Under the pieces are notes generated by a model. It did no database searches and was not told where the DNA came from. It saw only the letters and a list, made by a program, of their open reading frames with translations. Source: an uncultured Clostridia bacterium (GTDB lineage: Bacteria; Bacillota; Clostridia; Oscillospirales; CAG-272). From it: DNA of 6,029 nucleotides. The DNA lies in the NCBI GenBank assembly GCA_946404295.1, contig CAMJDE010000122.1, forward strand, positions 1 to 6,029, in the 5' to 3' direction. Positions 1 through 3,793 of the stretch are shown here, in pieces (the first letter of the stretch is position 1; each line of letters begins with the position of its first letter). The position numbers were made by a program, and so were the translations under genes.

Positions 1-1
1 C

Positions 2-258
2 CCCGAGATCTACCCCGTTTTGAAGCAGAAATTGATCTGCTTCTTCGACGCATTGATCGATCAGATCAACTGCTTTAATAATCCTTGAGTAATCAAAGTT
101 TGTGCTGATCCCCCGGCAAACCCATTTAGATTTGATTGTTTCAGCAGATAGAACGCAAAGCTATAAGTAATCTTTGCCGTATCGCAGGTCATAATTAAAG
201 TATTGTCAGTCGCGTTAAAGTCGGAGGCACAATAAACGACGGATTTCAGACTCCGCTT
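2..258 (-). pseudogene. Unidentified gene fragment, 5'-truncated and frameshifted
   Basis: Reading leftward from the toxin stop codon, the toxin's own frame stays open from 258 to a TGA at 61-63 and gives protein-like text (VVYCASDFNATDN, LIMTCDTAKITYSFAF, YLLKQSNLNGFAGG). From about 112 the neighbouring minus frame is open to the left edge and continues in the same style (ISTNFDYSRIIKAVDLI, CVEEADQFLLQNGVDLG). The switch falls on a run of five G (C's at 110-114 on the plus strand). A sixth G would give a continuous GFAGGISTNFDYS reading of about 85 codons. The run is not a canonical X-XXY-YYZ slippery site, so an indel is likelier than programmed frameshifting. No start codon with a Shine-Dalgarno exists between 258 and the toxin gene, so the 5' part is missing. 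I do not recognise the family. The Cys...LLKQ...GG spacing faintly recalls a rhodanese C-terminal half, but this is too weak to call. The fragment is AT-rich like the adjoining module. Confidence 0.45.
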
Positions 259-1254
259 CTATGCGTTAATGCTTTTTTCCAGCTTTGCGATTGTAAGAAG
301 AATATCGTCAAACGTCGGCTTTTCCCCGAAAATCATATTCTGCATATGGGCATAATCTTCTTTCAGTTTCGGGACGTTGTACTCCGGTGGCATCAAGCGC
401 AACGTCCCGCGCTTGGCAAGATCATAGCGCGCCCACGGGCAACGGTAGAACTTGTCCTTGAAAGTGACGACGCGGGAGAGCAGTTCGTTATCGGCAAGCG
501 CGCGATGCTTAACCGGAGAATTCATCATACAGAAAAGATCGTAATAATGCCTGGAGTACCGTGCGGGAAGCGGACGGCTTTCGTCACGGAACGCCTCGCG
601 GTGCAGGATCGTAACCTTTTCCCAGAAAGTCCGTTCAGGCAGAACCGTCAGGATTCGGGTAGACGGCTGCTCAAACACTCGCCCATAGTATTCCGCCGAG
701 TAAGAAGTAATTGTCTGTTCTGCTGCCGGCGTCCACGCGGCAAGCGCCCCGATCTCAAGCCGAATCTCCTGCAGAATCGCAGTGTCGGAAAAACTGTTCG
801 GATAGATAAACCTCACCGTTTGTCCATCCTGCGGATCAAGATCGCATCGTACCGGAAGCGCCAGTTCTTCCGACAGATCCCGCTTGATCGCCGGGAGAAA
901 CTCGGCGCCGAAGAAAGCTTTGGCGCGTTCATTTGCTTCTTTATTGAAAGCGTCCTGCTTGGTGTTGCTGCGTTCTGCCCAGGGTTCGTCTTTTTTGTAG
1001 CCGAGAACGCGCCAGTCGAGGATCAGATCAATATCTTCCGAAAAGCGTTTGATCAAGTCGTACGCCTTGGAGAGACTGGTTCCGCCTTTAAACGCCAGAT
1101 TGTTTTTCCACGCGGAGCGGTGGAACAGATAATCCAACAAGAAGCAGACCCAAAAATCCTTCTCGACGACCGCCTCGCTGATTCCCATTTTCGCAGCGGT
1201 ATTGCGAAAGAGCGCCTCACGTTCTTTGGCTTCAATGACGGCAATTCTTCTCAT
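259..1254 (-). CDS. AbiEii/AbiGii-family nucleotidyltransferase toxin
   Basis: 331 aa. This is the toxin of an AbiE-type (type IV toxin-antitoxin, abortive-infection) module. The family is a DNA polymerase beta-like nucleotidyltransferase fold acting in the cytoplasm. Characterised relatives bind GTP or transfer nucleotides to tRNA 3' ends; the target here is unknown. Family motifs are present in order: FKGGTSLSK at 55-63, followed by FSEDIDL at 71-77 with the metal-binding D74-x-D76; LEIG at 166-169; ERTFWEKVTILHRE at 207-220 with the conserved Lys; and RHYYDLF at 235-241 with a conserved Asp. Length is normal and all motifs look intact, so the enzyme should be active. The ATG at 1254 was chosen because AGGTGA lies 4 nt upstream, and that TGA is also the stop codon of the antitoxin gene, so the genes are translationally coupled. 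A TTG at 1287 could add 11 residues but would overlap the antitoxin gene. No intrinsic terminator follows the TAG at 259-261. Confidence 0.9.
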   Translation of the reverse strand: MRRIAVIEAKEREALFRNTAAKMGISEAVVEKDFWVCFLLDYLFHRSAWKNNLAFKGGTSLSKAYDLIKRFSEDIDLILDWRVLGYKKDEPWAERSNTKQDAFNKEANERAKAFFGAEFLPAIKRDLSEELALPVRCDLDPQDGQTVRFIYPNSFSDTAILQEIRLEIGALAAWTPAAEQTITSYSAEYYGRVFEQPSTRILTVLPERTFWEKVTILHREAFRDESRPLPARYSRHYYDLFCMMNSPVKHRALADNELLSRVVTFKDKFYRCPWARYDLAKRGTLRLMPPEYNVPKLKEDYAHMQNMIFGEKPTFDDILLTIAKLEKSINA

Positions 1255-1258
1255 TATA

Positions 1259-1864
1259 TCACCTGCAAATCGATTTGATGATCTCAAAAATCCACGCCGT
1301 TGCGTATTGCGCTTCTTTTTTCATTGCCTCTCGTTCAGCGGACGTTGTTTCGCTTTTAATCTTCTCGATCATTCCATCGTCAATACGCTCTTTCCCAAGC
1401 GTTTTCAGTGCCTGAATGACCAAGGCGGTTTTTGGCGACAGTTTGGATATTTCTTTGTTCGTCGTGCGCTTGAATCGGATCGTCGTATTCTCGTAAGAAT
1501 ACTCTTTGTATGCTCCGTCGCTGACGTAGGACCAAACGACCGGAACCTGTGTAGAGAGGCCGAGCAAATTCAGCGCCGTGTCTCCGCACGGAACGATCGT
1601 CCAACCGAAATTTCTTGCGATCGCGTGCGCAACCAGATCGGGCGATGGCGCGATCGTTTCACCAAGCAATGTGCTGAAAGCCGGCTTGTAGTACACCCCT
1701 CGCATGACGCGGGAGATCGTTTTTTCACTTGAAAGGCGCTCCAGGCAAATGCTGATCCTTTTGGTTTCCGCAACGTCGGCAAAATCGGACGCGACGAAAA
1801 CGGAGCCGTTCGGCGCGGCTTGAATTCTTTTGTTTGTTTCTTGTAAATAATTCGGTCTGCTCAT
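1259..1864 (-). CDS. DUF6088/AbiEi-type antitoxin with winged-helix N-terminus
   Basis: 201 aa. Cognate antitoxin of the downstream AbiEii toxin. In AbiE systems this partner neutralises the toxin without forming a tight complex and represses its own promoter. Residues about 18-60 look like the AbiEi winged helix-turn-helix (SVFVASDFADV, then ICLERLSSEKTISRVMRGVYYKP). The rest matches the DUF6088-style effector half: PDLVAHAIARNFGW at 75-88, GDTALNLLGLSTQVP at 94-108, SDG at 115-117, IRFKRT at 129-134, then a helical C-terminus to 201. No membrane segment or signal peptide is seen. Two adjacent ATGs occur at 1867 and 1864. The second is preferred because GAGG then sits about 6 nt upstream; the first would leave only about 3 nt. 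An upstream in-frame extension to 1912 is excluded because it contains the promoter. The gap to the toxin start is 4 nt. The family call rests on remembered motif patterns. Confidence 0.85.
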   Translation of the reverse strand: MSRPNYLQETNKRIQAAPNGSVFVASDFADVAETKRISICLERLSSEKTISRVMRGVYYKPAFSTLLGETIAPSPDLVAHAIARNFGWTIVPCGDTALNLLGLSTQVPVVWSYVSDGAYKEYSYENTTIRFKRTTNKEISKLSPKTALVIQALKTLGKERIDDGMIEKIKSETTSAEREAMKKEAQYATAWIFEIIKSICR

Positions 1865-1883
1865 CATACACCTCGTGGAAAAT

Positions 1884-1912
1884 AGTATACACTTTTTTCT
1901 CCGAAATGTCAA
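1884..1912 (-). promoter_or_regulatory. Sigma-70/A promoter of the AbiE toxin-antitoxin operon
   Basis: On the minus strand, a consensus -35 TTGACA (1907-1912) and a TATACT -10 (1884-1889) are separated by exactly 17 bp. Further upstream (about 1913-1934) the strand is almost entirely A/T, with A-runs resembling an UP element. Predicted transcription start is near 1877, leaving a leader of roughly a dozen nucleotides before the antitoxin Shine-Dalgarno. Such a strong promoter fits an operon that its antitoxin represses. Confidence 0.85.
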
Positions 1913-1968
1913 GCGTTTTTTCTTTTTTTAAATTGGTCGTTTTTTCGCAAGAAAAGACCGCTCCGCTA

Positions 1969-1998
1969 TTGCAAAACGGGGGCGGAGTGTGCTATAAT
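1969..1998 (+). promoter_or_regulatory. Promoter of the GH130 gene (extended -10)
   Basis: TTGCAA at 1969-1974 (four of six matches to TTGACA) and a perfect TATAAT at 1993-1998 are spaced 18 bp. TGC directly before the -10 makes an extended -10, which can compensate for the weaker -35. The predicted start is near 2005. It is divergent from the AbiE promoter; the two -35 elements are about 56 bp apart. Confidence 0.8.
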
Positions 1999-2008
1999 GG
2001 ACGCAAAC

Positions 2009-2024
2009 GCGGGGGCAGCCCCGC
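2009..2024 (+). other. GC hairpin in the 5' leader of the GH130 mRNA
   Basis: GCGGGG (2009-2014) and CCCCGC (2019-2024) form a six-pair all-GC stem with a GCAG loop, within a few bases of the predicted mRNA 5' end and 9 nt before the Shine-Dalgarno GAGGTGG (2034-2040). A hairpin at the extreme 5' end can protect an mRNA from decay; that role is inferred. Confidence 0.5.
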
Positions 2025-2046
2025 AAAAAGAACGAGGTGGAACGAA

Positions 2047-3111
2047 ATGGCAGAGTGGACGCCGATCCTGAAGGACGCCGATTGCGTCAAAAAATACCCG
2101 AAACCGATCCTGACGAAGGACGATATCCCCTACGAGGCGGGCTTCATTTTCAACGCCGGGGTGGCGAAGGTCGGCGGCAAATACGTGATGGTTTTCCGCG
2201 ACGACTACGGCGCGACCGAGGCGGAATACCTCGCGAAGGAGAAATCGATCACAAAGACGGCGGTCGGGGTCGCTGTCAGCGACAACGGGATCGACGGCTG
2301 GAAGGTCGCCGAAAAGCCGATCCTGCACTACGATTTCACCGATAAAAAGGCGGTCGTCAACCTCGCGGGCGGACCGCTCCACGCACCCGACGTCTTCCGG
2401 CTCTACGACCCGCGGATCAGCGTGATCGACGGGAAACTCTACCTCTGTCTCGCAATGGACACCGCCCACGGCGTCCGCGGCTGCATCGCGCGGCTCTCGG
2501 ACGATCTCAAAACCGTCGAGATCATCAGCGCGTCGGCGCCCGACAACCGCAATATGGTACTCTTCGGCGAGAAGATCGACGGCTACTACTACCGGCTCGA
2601 ACGCCCCTTCCCCGTCTACAGCCGCGGGGGCAAGGACCGCTTCGACGTCTGGATCTCGCGCTCGCCCGACCTCCGGTTCTGGGGCGATTCCGAACTGCTC
2701 CTCGCCGTTGAAAACGTCCCCTTCGCCAACGATAAGGTGGGACCCGCCGCCCCGCCGATCAAGACCGAAGCCGGCTGGCTGACCCTCTTCCACGCCGTCG
2801 ACAAAGAACCGACGGGACGCGGGCAAAAGAACTGGGACACCTGGTGGAACAAACGCTACACCGCCGGGATCATGCTCCTCGATCTCAAAAACCCCTATAA
2901 GATCCTCGGGATGAGCAAGACCCCCCTGATCGCGCCGACCCTCCCCTGGGAGACCGACGAGGGCTTCCGCACCAACGTCATCTTCCCCGGCGGCATGATC
3001 GCAGAGGACGACGGCACGGTCAAGATCTACTACGGCGCGTCCGACACCGTCGAGTGCCTCGCCACGACCACCGTCGACGCCCTCCTCGCCCTCTGCACCG
3101 AGAAACCGTAA
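2047..3111 (+). CDS. GH130-family glycoside phosphorylase (beta-mannoside type)
   Basis: 354 aa, a normal length for GH130, a five-bladed beta-propeller family whose characterised members mostly phosphorolyse beta-mannosides such as mannosyl-glucose and beta-1,4-mannooligosaccharides. Visible family blocks: PILTKDDIPYEAGFIFNAGV at 20-39; VFRDDYG at 49-55; HAPDVFRLYDPRIS at 112-125, whose D121 in DPRI is the expected catalytic acid; RLERPFPV at 183-190; GPAAPPIKTEAGWL at 232-245; YTAGIMLLDL at 271-280; GFRTNVIFPGG at 306-316; and IYYGASDTVECLAT at 327-340. No signal peptide is present, so the protein is cytoplasmic, which suits phosphorolysis. The ATG at 2047 follows GAGGTGG by 6 nt; upstream extension is excluded because it contains the promoter. 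The gene is monocistronic, between its own promoter and terminator, with no transporter or mannan gene in view. Substrate and subfamily cannot be set from sequence alone, and a hydrolytic GH130 is possible. Confidence 0.88.
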   Translation: MAEWTPILKDADCVKKYPKPILTKDDIPYEAGFIFNAGVAKVGGKYVMVFRDDYGATEAEYLAKEKSITKTAVGVAVSDNGIDGWKVAEKPILHYDFTDKKAVVNLAGGPLHAPDVFRLYDPRISVIDGKLYLCLAMDTAHGVRGCIARLSDDLKTVEIISASAPDNRNMVLFGEKIDGYYYRLERPFPVYSRGGKDRFDVWISRSPDLRFWGDSELLLAVENVPFANDKVGPAAPPIKTEAGWLTLFHAVDKEPTGRGQKNWDTWWNKRYTAGIMLLDLKNPYKILGMSKTPLIAPTLPWETDEGFRTNVIFPGGMIAEDDGTVKIYYGASDTVECLATTTVDALLALCTEKP

Positions 3112-3121
3112 ATAATCCAAC

Positions 3122-3151
3122 CCCCGCGGGCAAAACCCGCGGGGCTTTTTT
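3122..3151 (+). terminator. Intrinsic terminator after the GH130 gene
   Basis: A perfect nine-pair stem, CCCCGCGGG (3122-3130) with CCCGCGGGG (3136-3144), loop CAAAA, is followed by C and six T (3146-3151). It begins 10 nt after the GH130 stop codon. Confidence 0.95.
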
Positions 3152-3173
3152 CGCGGCGTTTCATCCCGCGCGA

Positions 3174-3200
3174 CGCCGTTCGTTCGGGACCCGAACGGCG
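3174..3200 (+). other. Inverted repeat between terminator and tRNA promoter
   Basis: CGCCGTTCG (3174-3182) and CGAACGGCG (3192-3200) are exact inverted copies, nine pairs with a 9-nt centre. A second, exclusive pairing exists inside: GTTCGGG (3182-3188) with CCCGAAC (3190-3196) around A3189. No T-tract follows, so it is not a simple terminator. It lies 28 bp upstream of the tRNA -35 element. A protein-binding palindrome or a backup barrier to read-through is possible. Confidence 0.5.
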
Positions 3201-3228
3201 CGGCGCGGAGTGACTTTTGAAAAACCGC

Positions 3229-3258
3229 TTGACAAATGATCTGCGCGGATGCTATAAT
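3229..3258 (+). promoter_or_regulatory. Consensus promoter of the tRNA-Val gene
   Basis: Perfect TTGACA (3229-3234) and perfect TATAAT (3253-3258) with an 18-bp spacer ending in TGC, an extended -10. The predicted start near 3265 leaves a leader of about 25 nt before the tRNA. The strength suits a stable RNA gene. Confidence 0.93.
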
Positions 3259-3265
3259 ATCCCTC

Positions 3266-3283
3266 GCCCGCCGGACGGCGGGC
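3266..3283 (+). other. Leader hairpin before tRNA-Val
   Basis: GCCCGCC (3266-3272) pairs with GGCGGGC (3277-3283) across a GGAC loop, giving seven GC pairs in the pre-tRNA leader, 6 nt before the mature 5' end. It may hold the leader away from the tRNA body and help RNase P cleavage; that role is inferred. Confidence 0.55.
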
Positions 3284-3289
3284 AAGATC

Positions 3290-3365
3290 GGGAGCATAGC
3301 TCAGTTGGGAGAGCATCTGCCTTACAAGCAGAGGGTCAGAGGTTCGAGCCCTCTTGTTCCCACCA
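3290..3365 (+). tRNA. tRNA-Val, anticodon TAC, with encoded CCA
   Basis: A complete 76-nt cloverleaf. Acceptor stem GGGAGCA (3290-3296) pairs with TGTTCCC (3355-3361), with one G-U. D-arm is GCTC/GAGC (3299-3302, 3311-3314) around AGTTGGGA. Anticodon stem is TCTGC/GCAGA (3316-3320, 3328-3332) with loop CTTACAA; anticodon TAC is at 3323-3325, decoding GUA and, with the usual U34 modification, other valine codons. The variable loop is GGGTC. The T-arm is AGAGG/CCTCT around TTCGAGC (3338-3354). Discriminator A3362 is followed by encoded CCA (3363-3365). A35, C36 and the discriminator A match valine identity elements. It has its own promoter and leader hairpin, and its last base is the first base of the downstream hairpin. 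Confidence 0.98.
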
Positions 3366-3431
3366 AAACGGGCGCGTCACCCCTTACGGGTGGCGTGCCC
3401 GTTTTGACGAGAACTGCGATACTCGAACCTC
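3345..3431. repeat. Repeat unit A, overlapping the tRNA 3' end
   Basis: First copy of a repeated unit whose second copy is at 3541-3620. It starts inside the tRNA T-loop with CGAGCCCTCTT (3345-3355), includes the hairpin after the tRNA, and ends in GAACTGCG (3411-3418) and CGAACCTC (3424-3431). From 3375 to 3431 a hand alignment to copy B gives about 47 identical positions in 58 columns. The span between the first 11 bp and the hairpin is poorly conserved and 7 nt longer than in copy B. Confidence 0.7.
3365..3405 (+). terminator. Long hairpin abutting the tRNA, probable terminator
   Basis: An 18-pair stem: AAAACGGGC (3365-3373) with GCCCGTTTT (3397-3405), a G-T pair, then CGTCACCC (3375-3382) with GGGTGGCG (3388-3395), which contains one more G-T pair; the loop is CTTAC. 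The A-run on the left and TTTT on the right are typical of an intrinsic terminator, but only four T follow the GC part, so read-through is plausible. The first base of the stem is the terminal A of the tRNA's CCA, so no spacer separates tRNA and hairpin. Confidence 0.6.
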
Positions 3432-3433
3432 TC

Positions 3434-3460
3434 GTATTTGCGCAGTTTCTGCGCAAATAC
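3434..3460. repeat. Perfect 12-bp inverted repeat (hairpin)
   Basis: GTATTTGCGCAG (3434-3445) and CTGCGCAAATAC (3449-3460) are exact inverted copies around TTT. No T-run follows on the plus strand, so it does not look like a terminator. The left arm can pair alternatively with AACTGCG at 3412-3418. Confidence 0.85.
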
Positions 3461-3461
3461 T

Positions 3462-3515
3462 CAATTCCCGCCATCCGAAAAAGCTGTCCTTTCCCCAAAA
3501 GCAGGGTGGGAATTG
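3462..3515. repeat. 11-pair inverted repeat with 32-nt internal loop
   Basis: CAATTCCCGCC (3462-3472) pairs with GGTGGGAATTG (3505-3515), all eleven positions with a single G-T. The internal sequence has AAAAGCTG (3479-3486) and AAAAGCAG (3497-3504) as near-direct repeats. It starts one base after the preceding 12-bp hairpin, so the two could stack in an RNA. Confidence 0.7.
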
Positions 3516-3522
3516 GGAGGTA

Positions 3523-3556
3523 GTGCCGCTTGCGGCACGCCGAGCCCTCTTCTCGG
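3523..3556. repeat. Two adjacent small hairpins
   Basis: GTGCCG (3523-3528) pairs with CGGCAC (3533-3538) around CTTG, a tetraloop known to be stable when closed by G-C as here. Immediately after, CCGAG (3540-3544) pairs with CTCGG (3552-3556) around CCCTCTT. The second contains the 11-bp copy of the tRNA T-loop/T-stem sequence that opens repeat unit B. Confidence 0.6.
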
Positions 3557-3620
3557 ATCTTTTCGTCACCCCTTGCGGGTGGCGCGCCCTCTTGACGTGA
3601 ACTGCGCGTTCCCGAACCTC
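3541..3620. repeat. Repeat unit B, degenerate copy of unit A
   Basis: It begins with the same CGAGCCCTCTT (3541-3551) found in the tRNA gene, then CGTCACCC (3564-3571) and GGGTGGCG (3577-3584), an 8-pair stem with loop CTTGC, then GAACTGCG (3599-3606) and CGAACCTC (3613-3620). Spacing from copy A is 188-196 bp. The outer AAAACGGGC/GCCCGTTTT arms of copy A are not conserved, so only the inner stem survives. GCCCTCTT also recurs at 3586-3593. Confidence 0.7.
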
Positions 3621-3707
3621 CCGGATCACGCGATCTTTCGTACCGGTCGCCGTCGCGCGGTCGGGTGACAAACGGCTATGAAAAAAGCGTAAGAAAAAAG
3701 TGAAAAA

Positions 3708-3723
3708 AAGGTCTTTAGACCTT
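3708..3723. promoter_or_regulatory. Operator-like palindrome overlapping the glyA -35
   Basis: AAGGTC (3708-3713) and GACCTT (3718-3723) are exact inverted copies around TTTA. The last two bases are the first two of the -35 TTGATA, a position suited to a repressor. On the minus strand the same palindrome is followed by seven T (A's at 3703-3709), so it could alternatively stop minus-strand transcripts, although no minus gene would use it here. Confidence 0.45.
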
Positions 3724-3750
3724 GATAATTATTTTCGTTTGTTGTATAAT
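3722..3750 (+). promoter_or_regulatory. Promoter of the glyA-pncC-pfkA run
   Basis: TTGATA (3722-3727, five of six matches) and perfect TATAAT (3745-3750) are spaced 17 bp, with an A/T-rich spacer. A-tracts at 3681-3709 upstream may act as an UP element or bend the DNA. The predicted start near 3757 leaves a leader of about 37 nt, too short for a riboswitch. Confidence 0.88.
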
Positions 3751-3793
3751 TATTTGGAATATGCCAAACGGACACGAAAAGAGAGGTATCCCC

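Larger units (their letters stand above)
3366..3721. other. Gene-free, hairpin-dense intergenic region
   Basis: No open frame here has a credible start with a Shine-Dalgarno, a recognisable domain or a sensible composition. The region instead holds the tRNA-abutting hairpin, repeat copies A and B, at least four further inverted repeats between 3434 and 3556, a GC-rich stretch at 3621-3667 in which I see nothing definite, and A-tracts at 3681-3686, 3694-3699 and 3703-3709 leading into the glyA promoter. It may be a degenerate small mobile repeat, an unrecognised structured RNA, or both. Confidence 0.6.

Noticed and set aside
53..63. Palindrome TGATCGATCA and the nearby AAGCAG/CTGCTT pair at 24-43
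   Set aside because: They lie within the readable minus-strand fragment and are short, so they are most simply explained by codon content.
2..88. Possible plus-strand gene end (28 codons to TGA at 86-88)
   Set aside because: An open stretch this short is expected by chance, and the overlapping minus frame is longer and forms a coherent protein with its neighbour.
346..1278. 310-codon plus-strand open frame opposite the AbiEii gene
   Set aside because: The minus strand carries all toxin motifs; this frame has no Shine-Dalgarno and no domain.
1935..1959. Hairpin GGTC...GACC with a TTTTC-GCAA-GAAAA tip between the divergent promoters
   Set aside because: Not called as a terminator: no T-tract follows on either strand and the left arm has a three-base bulge. 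It lies upstream of both promoters, where no transcript is expected.
1966..3297. 443-codon open frame on the minus strand, opposite the GH130 gene
   Set aside because: It spans the GH130 terminator and both flanking promoters and is low-complexity Asp/Val/Gly/Arg-rich, so it is a shadow of the real gene.
3217..3600. Plus-strand open frames running across the tRNA gene
   Set aside because: They run through the tRNA promoter, tRNA and hairpins; translating a tRNA commonly yields such spurious frames.
3345..3620. CRISPR array
   Set aside because: There are only two diverged repeat copies, unequal in detail, with internal hairpins, and no cas genes in view.
3384..3671. 95-codon minus-strand open frame in the tRNA-glyA intergenic region
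   Set aside because: It starts at TTG without a ribosome site and translates the DNA repeats themselves (RARHP appears twice because copies A and B are repeated). It looks like a repeat-derived artefact.
3751..3793. Riboswitch in the glyA leader
   Set aside because: Only about 40 nt separate the predicted start and the ATG, with no aptamer-like pairing or attenuator.
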